From the NCBI GenBank assembly GCA_045863195.1, contig BTUI01000008.1:1-64000 (forward strand): DNA of 64,000 bases, in the 5' to 3' direction. Shown here piece after piece: positions 15,721 to 24,628 of this stretch. This DNA comes from W-Chloroflexi-9 sp045863195 (lineage in GTDB: Bacteria > Chloroflexota > Dehalococcoidia > UBA2979). Both the position numbers and the translations under genes were made by a program. Every line of letters begins with the position of its first letter. Position 1 is the stretch's first letter. The notes below the pieces were generated by a model that was given only the letters and a program-made list of their open reading frames with translations, had not been told where the DNA came from and did not search any database.

Positions 15721-16149
15721 CTAGACCGGTTCGGCCGCGAACATCGGGATCTGGCGGTCCGTCTTCTCCTGGTACTCGGCGTACGGCGGGTAGGCGGCGA
15801 CGGCGGCGGCCCAGAACGTCGCCCGTTCCGCGGGGTCCGTTACCAGGCGGACGCGCATCGGGCGCTCCACCTCACCGTCGCGCACGAGCACGTCCGGGTG
15901 AGCGACCAGGTTGTAGTACCAGACCGGGTGCTCGGGGGCGCCGCCCTTGGATGCGACGAGGACGTACGTCTCGTCCACCTTCACACGCATGAGTGGGGTC
16001 TTCCGGATCGCACCGGTCTTCGCGCCGGTGTTGGTCACCAGCACCACGGGCATGCCGCGCAGGGTCATCCCCTCGCGGCCCCCGGAAGCCTCGATCAGCT
16101 CAACCTGCTTGCGGACCCATTCGGTGGGGCTGGGGATGTAGTCGGGCAT
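15721..16149 (-). CDS. F420-dependent nitroreductase/DDN-type flavin protein
   Basis: The 142-residue protein carries the Ddn-family core: VLVTNTGAKTGAIRKTPLM near 36-54, LVASKGG at about 65-71, WYYNLVAHPDV at about 77-87 and a C-terminal PPYAEYQEKTDRQIP. Ddn proteins use deazaflavin F420H2 to reduce quinones and nitro compounds at or near the membrane. ATG 16149 has AGGAGAC just upstream. It ends the leftward gene run after DUF5655. It implies that the organism may make F420, which I cannot check here. Confidence 0.9.
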   Translation of the reverse strand: MPDYIPSPTEWVRKQVELIEASGGREGMTLRGMPVVLVTNTGAKTGAIRKTPLMRVKVDETYVLVASKGGAPEHPVWYYNLVAHPDVLVRDGEVERPMRVRLVTDPAERATFWAAAVAAYPPYAEYQEKTDRQIPMFAAEPV

Positions 16150-16175
16150 GGCGTCTCCTGTCCTGCACGGACAGG

Positions 16176-16550
16176 TTACCGCGCCGCCTCCCAGGCCTCC
16201 GCGAGCCACCCCGCGACCTCTGCGTCGACTTCGGAGGCATCCCGCAGTTCGAGGTGGTGCATCCAGTGGTCGCCCGGTACCCGGACGACCTCCTTCCAGC
16301 GCCGCGAGACATCGAGCCGGTCGAGGGAGACCGACAGCACGAGGGGGGCGACCTCGGCGCCGAGGTACCGGTCGGGTGTCCATGCCCACGCGAAGCCGCG
16401 ACGATGGCTGAACGCTACCTGTGACTTCGTGACGCGCACCTCCGCGGGTCCGACCGCCATGACGGCTGCTCGCACCACATCGAACATCGCCCGCGCCTCC
16501 GGGCGGCCATCGAAGAACCGTTCGAGCGAGCGTTCGAGGTCGTCGGCCAC
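16176..16550 (-). CDS. DUF5655 domain protein
   Basis: A 124-residue soluble protein. The pattern RPEARAMFDVVRAAV, then VRVTKSQVAFSHRRGFAWAW, then WKEVV and MHHLEL with a terminal AEVAGWLAEAW is that of DUF5655 proteins. These are close in fold to MmcQ/YjbR-like proteins, and their function is unknown. GTG 16550 is chosen since GGGAGG is located just before and no ATG fits. It is 17 bases downstream of rpe and is probably co-transcribed with it. Confidence 0.85.
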   Translation of the reverse strand: MADDLERSLERFFDGRPEARAMFDVVRAAVMAVGPAEVRVTKSQVAFSHRRGFAWAWTPDRYLGAEVAPLVLSVSLDRLDVSRRWKEVVRVPGDHWMHHLELRDASEVDAEVAGWLAEAWEAAR

Positions 16551-16567
16551 GGTGGGCCTCCCCCGCG

Positions 16568-17248
16568 CTACCTCAGCGCGGCGCGCAACTCCGCCAGCGC
16601 TTCGGCGGGCGTCTGTTGCTGGTTGAAGACGGCGGATCCCGCGACGAGGATCGTCGCGCCGGCAGCAGTGCACTGGTGGGCGTTGTGTGCCTTCACCCCG
16701 CCGTCCACCTCGATGGCGAGCGAGATGCCCTCCGCCTGGATGCGGGCGGCGAGTTCTGAGACCTTCGGCAGCAGTTCCGGGCGCATCGCCTGGCCGCCCC
16801 AGCCGGGGCGGATGAGCATCACCGTGACCTCGTCCAGATCGGCGAGCAGCGGGGCGATCGCGCTCACCGGCGTCTCCGGGTTGATCGCGATACCGGCCTG
16901 GCACTGGAGGGCGTGCGCCGCGCGGATATACTCGCGCGCCGCGTCCACGGAGCCGGCCGCCTCGTAGTGAAAGATCAGCCGCTGCGCCCCGGCCCCGGCC
17001 ATGTCCGCGAACTGTTCCGCCGGCCGCGCCACCATCAGGTGCGCCTCGATGAACCGGCCGTCCGAGGCGGCCCGCACGGCGGCGATCACCTCGCGGCCGA
17101 AGGACAGCGGCGGGACGAAGTGCCCGTCCATCACGTCCATGTGCCAGAGGTCGCAGCCGCCCGCTTCTGTCTCGCGCACCTGCTGCGCGAGCCGCCCGAA
17201 GTCGGCGGTGAGGATGGACGGGGCGATCAGGACAGATCGATCGTTCAC
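16568..17248 (-). CDS. rpe: Ribulose-phosphate 3-epimerase
   Basis: Interconverts ribulose 5-phosphate and xylulose 5-phosphate in the pentose phosphate pathway. The TIM-barrel protein has IAPSILTADFG near the start, the metal-binding HMDVMDGHFVP, AHLMV, MLIRPGWGGQ (usually VNPGFGGQ, so the Asn and Phe are changed here) and the phosphate-binding EVDGGV. 226 residues is a typical length. The GTG at 17248 overlaps the upstream stop by four bases; a GTG at 17254 is also possible. Confidence 0.94.
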   Translation of the reverse strand: MNDRSVLIAPSILTADFGRLAQQVRETEAGGCDLWHMDVMDGHFVPPLSFGREVIAAVRAASDGRFIEAHLMVARPAEQFADMAGAGAQRLIFHYEAAGSVDAAREYIRAAHALQCQAGIAINPETPVSAIAPLLADLDEVTVMLIRPGWGGQAMRPELLPKVSELAARIQAEGISLAIEVDGGVKAHNAHQCTAAGATILVAGSAVFNQQQTPAEALAELRAALR

Positions 17249-17736
17249 CGGCACCAGACTATTACTGCGGCGATCGTTCCGAGAATGAATGCACCCATTG
17301 CCACCATATACAAACTCGGGATGATGTCCCCATATGTTCTCAGCCGGAGGATTCGAGGCTTGTGTCCTCTAGGTCCAGCACTCTTGTCCGCAGCCTTGAG
17401 GATCTCTAATGCTCTGATGCCCGTAGCTTCACTCAGCTGTTGCTGCAGTGACTTCAATGCTACTTCGGCTAGTTTCACTAGTTCCCTTGTTCGGGATTCC
17501 AAGCGCAAGAAGAAGAATGAAAGGACTGCTCCCAGCAATGCGATCACCGCTGCTAGGAGAGGAAGGTCGGCATTCAGTGACGCTGCGTATCCGCCTGTGA
17601 GGAAGGCAGCGCCAGCGAAGAAGAAGCTGACCAACTGCATTCGCTGGGACGCGTGCATTTCAAAGTATCGCCATGCGCCTTCTTCAGCCCGGCGGTACAG
17701 TTCATGCTCATATCGCTCCGGCCCATCCTCGACCAT
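17245..17736 (-). CDS. Low-GC membrane protein with three predicted helices, function unknown
   Basis: The 163-residue protein has a charged N-terminal part (residues 1-30), membrane helices at about 34-52, 57-77 and 139-161, and a long charged helical stretch at 80-135 between the last two. I do not recognise the family with certainty; the build recalls small membrane effectors of defence systems such as SLATT-like proteins. The gene starts 4 bases after argH (ATG 17736, or GTG 17739) and overlaps rpe by four bases. Its G+C is near 50 percent against about 70 percent around it, which suggests acquisition by transfer into an existing operon. Confidence 0.75.
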   Translation of the reverse strand: MVEDGPERYEHELYRRAEEGAWRYFEMHASQRMQLVSFFFAGAAFLTGGYAASLNADLPLLAAVIALLGAVLSFFFLRLESRTRELVKLAEVALKSLQQQLSEATGIRALEILKAADKSAGPRGHKPRILRLRTYGDIIPSLYMVAMGAFILGTIAAVIVWCR

Positions 17737-17740
17737 CACG

Positions 17741-19153
17741 CTAGCCTGCCACTTCTCCGGCGAGGCGTGCGCGGGCCGCCTCGCGCGCCTCGGCGACCCG
17801 ACTGGGTGCGGTGCCGCCGGGGACATCGCGCGCCGCGAGCGAGGCGTCGAGGTCGATCGCGAGCACGTCCGCGTCGAAGGCGGGGTGGGCGGCGCGGTAG
17901 TCCTCGAGCGTGAGGTCCTCAAACGTGCGCCCTTCGCGCTCGCAGCGGCCAACGAGCGAGCCGACCGCCTCGTGCGCTTCACGGAAGGGGACGCCCTTCT
18001 TCGCGAGGTAGTCCGCCACGTCTGTGGCGAGGGCGAAGTTCGCGACGGCCGCCGTGCGGCCTCGTGCGCCGTCGAACGTCATGGTCGGGAGCATCGCGGC
18101 GACGACCCGGAGGGTGATGAGGATCGTGTCGACGGAATCGAAGAGTGACTCCTTGTCCTCCTGGTTGTCCTTGTTGTAGGCGAGCGGCTGGCCCTTCAGC
18201 ATGGTCAACGCCTGCACGAGGTTGCCGATCACCCGCGCGCTCTTGCCTCGTGCCAGTTCGGCGACGTCCGGGTTCTTCTTCTGCGGCATGATGCTGGAGC
18301 CGGTGGAATACCGGTCGTCCATCTTCGCGAAGCCGAACTCCGCGCTCGTCCACAGGATGAGTTCCTCCGCGAGGCGCGACAGGTGGACCGCCGTGAGCGC
18401 CGCCGCCGAGTGGTAGTCGACGATGAAGTCGCGGTCGCTGACCGCGTCCAGCGAGTTCGTCGTGATCGCCTCGAACCCCAGTTGCTTCGCCACGAACTCG
18501 CGGGCGATGGGGTAGGTGACGCCGGCGAGGGCGCCCGCGCCCAGCGGCAGGACGTTCGCGCGCGCCCGCGCCTGCACGAAGCGCTCCGTGTCGCGCGCGA
18601 ACATCGCCTCGTAGGCGAGGAGGTGGTGCGCCAGCAGGATCGGCTGCGCGCGCTGCAGGTGGGTGTAGCCCGGAATCACCGTGCTCGCCTCGCGCTCCGC
18701 GAGGTCAACGAGGACGCCGCGCAGGGCGCGGAGCAGCGCCGCCGTCTCGTCGCAGGCGGCGCGGACGAAGAGCCGGGTGTCGGTTGCGACCTGGTCGTTT
18801 CTTGACCGGCCTGTGTGGAGGCGTCGCCCGGCGTCGCCGATGCGCTCCGTCAGGACCGCCTCGATGTTGAGGTGGATGTCCTCGCGGTCCAGCCGGAACT
18901 CGAACGTCCCGGCGTCGATCTCCGCCTCGATCTGCTGGAGGCCGGCGACGATGGCGTCCCGGTCGGCCTCGGAGATCACACCCTGGCGGGCGAGCATCGT
19001 CGCGTGGGCGATGGAGCCGGCGATGTCCTCGCGGTAGAGGCGGCGGTCGAAGTCGATGGAGGCGTTGAACTGGTCGACGAGCGCGTCCGTCTCGCCGGAG
19101 AAGCGCCCGCCCCACAGCTTGCTCGACCCACCGTCCGAGGATGCTTGCGTCAT
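17741..19153 (-). CDS. argH: Argininosuccinate lyase
   Basis: Last step of arginine synthesis: splits argininosuccinate to arginine and fumarate. The fumarase-superfamily signature GSSIMPQKKNPD is present near residue 285, as are the HTGRSRNDQ motif near 111-119 and GYTHLQRAQP. 470 residues is standard. ATG 19153 has a family-like opening (SSKLWGGRFSGETDALV). It lies downstream of argG with a 68-residue ORF between them, all on the minus strand. Confidence 0.97.
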   Translation of the reverse strand: MTQASSDGGSSKLWGGRFSGETDALVDQFNASIDFDRRLYREDIAGSIAHATMLARQGVISEADRDAIVAGLQQIEAEIDAGTFEFRLDREDIHLNIEAVLTERIGDAGRRLHTGRSRNDQVATDTRLFVRAACDETAALLRALRGVLVDLAEREASTVIPGYTHLQRAQPILLAHHLLAYEAMFARDTERFVQARARANVLPLGAGALAGVTYPIAREFVAKQLGFEAITTNSLDAVSDRDFIVDYHSAAALTAVHLSRLAEELILWTSAEFGFAKMDDRYSTGSSIMPQKKNPDVAELARGKSARVIGNLVQALTMLKGQPLAYNKDNQEDKESLFDSVDTILITLRVVAAMLPTMTFDGARGRTAAVANFALATDVADYLAKKGVPFREAHEAVGSLVGRCEREGRTFEDLTLEDYRAAHPAFDADVLAIDLDASLAARDVPGGTAPSRVAEAREAARARLAGEVAG

Positions 19154-19192
19154 GCCGCGAGGTTACCCGAGCGCGCCGCGGAGGGCGACGGG

Positions 19193-19399
19193 CTAACGCT
19201 CGTTCATTTCCTCGCGGGTCAGTCTCTGCCCGCTGGTGTCGGTGAAGCGCTCGAACTCGCGAGACCGTGCGTACACGGCTTCCGCGCTGTTGGGCCTCCG
19301 CGTATCCGGGGCGGGCCCGAGTGCGGGAGGGGGCGAGTCGAGGGGCGTTCGGCCGTTGGGGCCGCTCCGGGGTCCTCGCGGTGCTCTGCGATCGGGCAT
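19193..19399 (-). CDS. Small 68-residue ORF between argG and argH
   Basis: ATG 19399 lies four bases after the argG stop codon, with GAGGAG (inside the argG end) at an ideal distance, so it should be translated. The N-terminal half is Pro/Arg-rich and disordered-looking, while the end SREFERFTDTSGQRLTREEMNER looks like an ordered amphipathic helix pair. I do not recognise a family. Translation coupling to argG and position before argH are what support it. Confidence 0.5.
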   Translation of the reverse strand: MPDRRAPRGPRSGPNGRTPLDSPPPALGPAPDTRRPNSAEAVYARSREFERFTDTSGQRLTREEMNER

Positions 19400-19403
19400 C
19401 CCG

Positions 19404-20645
19404 CTACTCCTCGGGAGCGGCGAGGCGGAGGAGGTCCTGGTTCGGCTCCAGCAGCATCTGCGTCTGGGCCTGCACCTGGGCCTGGAGGCCGTGCAGTTTG
19501 ATGAAGCCCTGCGCGTGCGACTGGTCGAACAGGTCGCCTTCCTTGTTGTAGGTGGCGAGCGCCTGCATGTAGAGGCTGCGGTCCGCCCGACGGCCGATGA
19601 CCGTCGTGGTGCCGTGCCAGAGGCGCACGCGCACGTCGCCCGTGACGTGGCGCTGGGTGCTGACCACGTACTGGGCGAGGTCGCGGTGGTGGGAGGTGAA
19701 CCAGAGGCCGTTGTAGACCAGGTCCGCGTACTCCTGCGCCACCAGGTTCTTGAAGCGCACCTGCTGCTTCGTCAGGGTCAGCTGCTCCAGGTTCGCGTGC
19801 GCCTCCAGCAGGATCACCGCCGCCGGCGACTCGTAGATCTCGCGTGACTTGATGCCCACCAGCCGGTTCTCGACCATGTCGATCCGGCCGATGCCATGCT
19901 CGCCGCCGAGGTTGGAGAGGCGCTGCACCAGTTCCACCGGCCCGAGGCGCTCCCCGTCAAGGGCGACCGGGATGCCCTCCTCGAAGCGGATCTCCACGAC
20001 CGCCGGCTTGGCCGGGGTCTGGTCCAGCGACTTCGTCCAGAGGTAGACGTCCGCGGGCGGTTCGACCCACGGGTCTTCCAGGATGCCGGCCTCGATCGAG
20101 CGGCCCCAGAGGTTCTCGTCCGTCGAGTACGGCGACTCCTTGGACTGGCGGACGTTGATGCCGTTGGCCGCGGCGTACTCCAGCGCCTCGTCGCGCGAAA
20201 CGGAGTGCTCGCGCGTGGTGCCGACGATCTTGAGGTCGGGCGCGAGCGTCTGCACGCCCACGTCCAGGCGCACCTGGTCGTTGCCCTTGCCGGTGCAGCC
20301 GTGCGCCACAGCCGTCGCGCCGATCTCGCGCGCCTTGTCCACGAGCAGTTTCGCGATCAGCGGCCGCCCGAGCGCGGTGGCGAGCGGGTAGCGGCCCTCG
20401 TACACCACGCCGGCCTGCAGCGCCGGGAAGACGAAGTAGCGGAGGAAGTCCTCCTTGCCGTCCACGATGTCCACGGCGGTCGCGCCGGCCTGCGCGCCCC
20501 GCTCCCGGATGCCGTCCACGTCCCCGAGGTTACCGAGGTCGATCGTCAGGCAGTGCACCTCGTACCCGCGCTGCACGCGCAGCCAGTGCGCCGCCACGGA
20601 GGTGTCGAGGCCGCCGGAGTAGGCGAGGACGATCTTTTCGGCCAT
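19404..20645 (-). CDS. argG: Argininosuccinate synthase
   Basis: Joins citrulline and aspartate with ATP to form argininosuccinate. The ATP-pyrophosphatase P-loop is seen as VLAYSGGLDTSVA at residues 6-18, and AHGCTGKGNDQVR, SPYSTDENLWGRS and EGIPVALDG are typical. The 413 residues fit the family. ATG 20645 is preceded by a 68-base gap after the histidine kinase that contains a hairpin. It is part of the arg gene run. Confidence 0.97.
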   Translation of the reverse strand: MAEKIVLAYSGGLDTSVAAHWLRVQRGYEVHCLTIDLGNLGDVDGIRERGAQAGATAVDIVDGKEDFLRYFVFPALQAGVVYEGRYPLATALGRPLIAKLLVDKAREIGATAVAHGCTGKGNDQVRLDVGVQTLAPDLKIVGTTREHSVSRDEALEYAAANGINVRQSKESPYSTDENLWGRSIEAGILEDPWVEPPADVYLWTKSLDQTPAKPAVVEIRFEEGIPVALDGERLGPVELVQRLSNLGGEHGIGRIDMVENRLVGIKSREIYESPAAVILLEAHANLEQLTLTKQQVRFKNLVAQEYADLVYNGLWFTSHHRDLAQYVVSTQRHVTGDVRVRLWHGTTTVIGRRADRSLYMQALATYNKEGDLFDQSHAQGFIKLHGLQAQVQAQTQMLLEPNQDLLRLAAPEE

Positions 20646-20688
20646 GCGGCGTCTGCTTTCGCTGCGTCAGGGACGGTGCGCGGGTGGA

Positions 20689-20709
20689 GGGGAGGCGGGA
20701 CGCCTCCCC
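20689..20709 (-). terminator. Intercistronic hairpin between histidine kinase and argG
   Basis: GGGGAGGC (20689-20696) pairs with GCCTCCCC (20702-20709) over a 5-base loop, 5 bases after the kinase stop codon. It has no U-run, so it could be a partial terminator or an RNA stability element separating the kinase from argG. Confidence 0.4.
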
Positions 20710-20713
20710 GTGA

Positions 20714-23362
20714 TCATATCCGGCGGCGCGGTAGCGTGAAGGTGAAGGCGCTGCCGGACTCGCCGTCCGACTCCACCCAGATGCGGCCGCCGTGCAGTTC
20801 GATGAGCGACTGCGCGATCGCGAGGCCGAGGCCCGTGCCGCCCGTCGTCCGGCGGCCGGTGGTCGTCCGGTAGAACTTCTCGAACAGGTGGCGCTGTTCT
20901 TCCACCGGGATGCCGATGCCGTTGTCGCGGATGCTCACGCGCGCGAACCCATCCTCGGTCGCCACGCTGACCTCGATGCGTCCGCCCGGTGGGGTGTACT
21001 TCACGGCGTTGCCGATGAGGTTCGCGAGCACCTGCTGGACGCGCTTGCGGTCGGCCCAGACGGTGAATCCGAGCGGGGCCTCCGTGAAAAGCATGTGCTG
21101 CTTGGCGCGGGCGGCGGGGAGCGCCTCTTCCACGGCCCCGCGGATCACCTCGCCCAGGTCCATGGTCTCCGGCTGGATCTGCATGCGGCCGGAGTCGATG
21201 GCGGACATGTCCAGGATGTCCGTGATCAGGTTCATGAGGCGGTCGGTGTTGCCGACCAGCACCTCCACGATGCGGCGCTGCGTCTCGTTGAGGGCGCCCG
21301 CATCGCCCTCGTGCAGCAGGTCGATCGTGGTACGGATGAGGGTGAGCGGCGTCCGCAGTTCGTGGCCGACCATGGACACGAAGTCCTGCTTGACGCGCTC
21401 CGCCTCCGCCTCCGCAGAGAGGTCGCGGATGAGCACCATCATGCCGCTGCGCTCCGGGTCCGGGTCCACGAACGGGCCTGCGGAGATCGCCAGTTGTCGC
21501 CCCTTCACCTCCGCGAGCAGCGGCGCAACCGGGCCGTCGCCCGGCGCGTAGGCGCGCCGGCGCAGCGTCTCGATGGCGTCCCGGGAGAGCGGCAGGTACT
21601 CGTCCGCGAAATGGCCGACGATCGCCTGACGCGGGCGGTCAAGGAGCCTTGCGGCGGCCGGGTTGCAGACGCGGCAGCGCGCGGCACGGTCGAACACCAG
21701 CACGCCGTCCGACATCTCGCGCAGCACGGACTCCGCGATGCGGCGGTTCTCCTCCACCTCGTCCGCGAGTTCGCTGCGCTCCAGCATCGCCGCGATCTCG
21801 CGGGCGATCGTGCGCATCAGTTCAGTGCGCGGGGTGGTCATGGCGATCGGGCCGTGGGTCGCCAGGACCACGACACCCAGGACGCCGTCCGGCTGCAGCA
21901 TCGGCTGTGCGGCGAAGCCGCCGATCTGGCGCGCCGGGAGCAGGTGCGTCTCCGGGGTCGCCGCCGTGTTCACCACCACGATGCCATCGTCCAGGTGCTG
22001 GCCGCGCACGCCGCCCTCGATCGTGAGCAGCAGTTGTTCGGCGTGGCTCGGCGTGACGCCCGCGGAGGCGCCGAGCGTGAGGCGGCCCTCCGCGGAGGCA
22101 AGGCCGATGACGGCGATGTCCGCCCAGTCGAGTTGTACGAGTTCCTCGGCGACGCCGGGGAGGCCGCCCGGCGTCTCGCCGGCGAGCGCGGCGAGCACGC
22201 GGTGCATGACCGCGAGTTCCTGTGTGGCCTCCGAGAGGGACGCGGCGGAGGCGTCGAAGCGGCTGGACAGGTCCCGGTTGACGGACAGCATGATCTCGCG
22301 CCCCTGCCGGATCGCCAGGCGCATCTCGTCCATCGCCTCCGCCAGGTCGCGGACCTCCTGGGGGCCGGTCTGGGAGACCGGCGTCTCCAGGTCGTTCGCC
22401 TGGATCGAGATGGCGGAGTCGAGCAGCGTGCGGAGCGGGCGGATGATCAGCGTCGACAGGATCGCGACGAGCGCCGCGCCGAGGATCGCGCCGCCGAGGG
22501 TGGCCCTCAGCGCGCGGAGCCGCACGCCGGCGACCGATTCGTCCACGATCTCCGCGTCGATGCCCAGGTAGAAGTCGGCGAGGATCGTCCCGTCGTGGGC
22601 GGTCAGCGGCAGTACCGTCGTCAGGTAGGGGCGGCCGTCCTCCATCAGGATGCCGACTCGACCCTCGGCGGAGGCGCGGCGTAGTTCGTCCGTGATCGGG
22701 TCGTACGTCGCGTCCGCTTCCGTGCCGGTCACCGTCCCGTCCGGGAGGATGACCGCGGCCTCCACACCCAGCAGCATCGCCTGGTCCCGCACGAACCGGC
22801 GGTCGAGGCCCGTGAGCGCCTCGATCACGCCGACCACGCGCCCCCCCTCGTCCAGCACGGGGGTGATGCCGCTGATCGATAGGCCCAGGACCTCGTCGTG
22901 GCGGAGGACGCCGAGGGAGGTGCGCGTGCGCAGCACCTCAGTGATCTCGGGCGGGGTGGCCTCCTGGCGTCCGTTGAGCGGGGAGTGGGCGCGGATCAGC
23001 AGGTTGCCGGAGGCGTCGTAGAGCTGGAGGCCCGGGGCGCCCTGCAGTGGGGCGCTGGTCTGCGAGAAGAAGAGCGTGGAGACGCGCAGCGCGTCCGCCA
23101 CGTCGCGTGCCGCAATGGCCTCGCGCATCTGGGGCTGGGTCGCGAGCACACTGGCGCCGGTGACCGCCAGGTCGCGGTAGGTCGTCAGTTGCTGGCTGAT
23201 CTGCGTGCGCGCAAGTGTCAGACGCTCATCGACCCGCTCGCGCTCGTTGGAGCGGATGATGCCGTCCACCTGCCAGACCACGAGGCCGCCGATGGCCACG
23301 GTCAGCAGGACGACGGCCAGCGTGATCTGGACACCGAGCCGGTTGAGGGGGCCCGTGAGCAT
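20714..23362 (-). CDS. Multidomain sensor histidine kinase (Cache-HAMP-GAF-PAS-HisKA-HATPase)
   Basis: The 882-residue membrane kinase has a helix at about 12-30, an extracellular double-Cache sensor at 40-285 (dCache_3-like, with LQLYDASGN), a second helix near 288-308, then HAMP (308-360), GAF (390-530) and PAS (545-650). The phosphorylated His667 is in VGHELRTPL. The ATP site has Asn785 (NLIGNAVKY), DNGIGIP at 813-819 and GTGLGLA at 842-848. No response regulator adjoins it. It sits between argD and argG on the same strand, 17 bases after argD's upstream neighbour in transcription order. Its link to arginine is inference from position only. Confidence 0.93.
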   Translation of the reverse strand: MLTGPLNRLGVQITLAVVLLTVAIGGLVVWQVDGIIRSNERERVDERLTLARTQISQQLTTYRDLAVTGASVLATQPQMREAIAARDVADALRVSTLFFSQTSAPLQGAPGLQLYDASGNLLIRAHSPLNGRQEATPPEITEVLRTRTSLGVLRHDEVLGLSISGITPVLDEGGRVVGVIEALTGLDRRFVRDQAMLLGVEAAVILPDGTVTGTEADATYDPITDELRRASAEGRVGILMEDGRPYLTTVLPLTAHDGTILADFYLGIDAEIVDESVAGVRLRALRATLGGAILGAALVAILSTLIIRPLRTLLDSAISIQANDLETPVSQTGPQEVRDLAEAMDEMRLAIRQGREIMLSVNRDLSSRFDASAASLSEATQELAVMHRVLAALAGETPGGLPGVAEELVQLDWADIAVIGLASAEGRLTLGASAGVTPSHAEQLLLTIEGGVRGQHLDDGIVVVNTAATPETHLLPARQIGGFAAQPMLQPDGVLGVVVLATHGPIAMTTPRTELMRTIAREIAAMLERSELADEVEENRRIAESVLREMSDGVLVFDRAARCRVCNPAAARLLDRPRQAIVGHFADEYLPLSRDAIETLRRRAYAPGDGPVAPLLAEVKGRQLAISAGPFVDPDPERSGMMVLIRDLSAEAEAERVKQDFVSMVGHELRTPLTLIRTTIDLLHEGDAGALNETQRRIVEVLVGNTDRLMNLITDILDMSAIDSGRMQIQPETMDLGEVIRGAVEEALPAARAKQHMLFTEAPLGFTVWADRKRVQQVLANLIGNAVKYTPPGGRIEVSVATEDGFARVSIRDNGIGIPVEEQRHLFEKFYRTTTGRRTTGGTGLGLAIAQSLIELHGGRIWVESDGESGSAFTFTLPRRRI

Positions 23363-23379
23363 CGGTGCGCCCCTCGACG

Positions 23380-24570
23380 TTACGAGGCGGCGATCTCGTC
23401 GAGGACGCGCTCGACGATCGCGGTGGCTTCGTCGATCTCCGCGGAGGTGACGGTGAGCGGTGGCATGAACCGCACGGTGTTCGGGCGGACGGCGTTCAGG
23501 ATGAGTCCGTGCGCCAGCGCCTTCGTCACCACCTCGCCGGCGATGTCGCGCTGGAGGACGAGCCCCTGCAGGAGGCCGCGGCCGCGGTGGCCGACGGCGA
23601 GTTCGTGGCGGTCCTCGATCGCCGCGAGGCGCTGCTCCAGCTGCTCGCCGCGCGCGGCCGCGTTCTGGAGCACGCCACCCTCGATCACCTGGCGGAGGAC
23701 GTAGGCGCCGGCAGCCGTCGCCAGCGGGTTCCCGCCGAACGTCGACCCGTGGTCGCCGGGCTCGAACACGGCGCAGTGCGCCTTGGAGAGCACCGCGCCG
23801 ATCGGCACGCCGCCACCGAGGCCCTTCGCGAGCGTCATGATGTCGGGCTCAATGCCGGCGTGTTCGTACCCCCACAGGGTGCCGGTGCGGCCGCATCCCG
23901 TCTGCACCTCGTCCAGGATGAGCAGGATGCCCCGCTGGTTGCACCACTCGCGCACGCCGCGCAGGTAGTCCGCGTGCGGCACGTTCACGCCGCCTTCGCC
24001 CTGGATCGGCTCCAGCAGCACGGCGCAGGTGCGATCCGTGGTCGCCGCCTTGATCGCATCGAGGTCGTCGTAGTCCACGAAGACGAAGCCCGGGAGCGTT
24101 GGCCCGAACGGTTCGCGGTAGCGGGGGGTGCCGGTGGCCGCGACCGTGGCGAGGGTGCGCCCGTGGAAGCCGTTGTTCGTCGCGATGATCTCGTACGCGC
24201 CGGCTCGGTTCTGGATGCCCCACTTCCTCGCCAGTTTGATCGCGCCCTCGTTCGCCTCCGCGCCGGAGTTGCAGAAGAAAACCTGGTCGAGCGCGGAGTG
24301 CTCCACGAGCAGTTCCGCGAGGGCGACCTGCGGCTCCGAGTAGAAGAGGTTGGAGACGTGGACCAGCGTCCGTGCCTGCTGCGCGATCGTGTCCGCCAGG
24401 CCGGGATGCGCGTGGCCGAGCGTGTCCACGGCGATGCCGGCCACGAAGTCCAGGTAGGCGCGGCCGTTGTCGTCCCAGACGCGGGTACCCTCGCCACGCA
24501 CGAGGGTCACCGGCAGACGGCGGAACATCTGCATGTGCACCCGTGCCTCGCGTGCGGGGGTATCGCCCAC
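23380..24570 (-). CDS. argD: Acetylornithine aminotransferase
   Basis: PLP-dependent class III aminotransferase of arginine synthesis (N-acetylglutamate semialdehyde to N-acetylornithine). FCNSGAEANEGAIKLAR, the PLP-binding LDEVQTGCGRTG and the lysine in TLAKGLGGG are present. GTG 24570 gives 396 residues, the normal length, and has TTGGAG upstream; the frame to 24753 would run into the preceding gene and reads as low-complexity sequence. It follows the UPF0182 gene after a gap with a hairpin. Confidence 0.96.
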   Translation of the reverse strand: MGDTPAREARVHMQMFRRLPVTLVRGEGTRVWDDNGRAYLDFVAGIAVDTLGHAHPGLADTIAQQARTLVHVSNLFYSEPQVALAELLVEHSALDQVFFCNSGAEANEGAIKLARKWGIQNRAGAYEIIATNNGFHGRTLATVAATGTPRYREPFGPTLPGFVFVDYDDLDAIKAATTDRTCAVLLEPIQGEGGVNVPHADYLRGVREWCNQRGILLILDEVQTGCGRTGTLWGYEHAGIEPDIMTLAKGLGGGVPIGAVLSKAHCAVFEPGDHGSTFGGNPLATAAGAYVLRQVIEGGVLQNAAARGEQLEQRLAAIEDRHELAVGHRGRGLLQGLVLQRDIAGEVVTKALAHGLILNAVRPNTVRFMPPLTVTSAEIDEATAIVERVLDEIAAS

Positions 24571-24587
24571 GTCGTGCTCCAATCCTT

Positions 24588-24607
24588 CCCCGGCCGCCCG
24601 GCCGGGG
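24588..24607 (-). terminator. Hairpin between UPF0182 gene and argD
   Basis: CCCCGGCC (24588-24595) pairs with GGCCGGGG (24600-24607) over GCCC, in the 58-base gap before argD. It may reduce read-through or protect the upstream mRNA end. Confidence 0.45.
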
Positions 24608-24628
24608 ATTTGCGGGCCGAGGCCCGTG

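Noticed and set aside
20792..22684. 630-codon plus-strand frame opposite the histidine kinase
   Set aside because: Arg/Asp-rich shadow of a gene with all kinase motifs.
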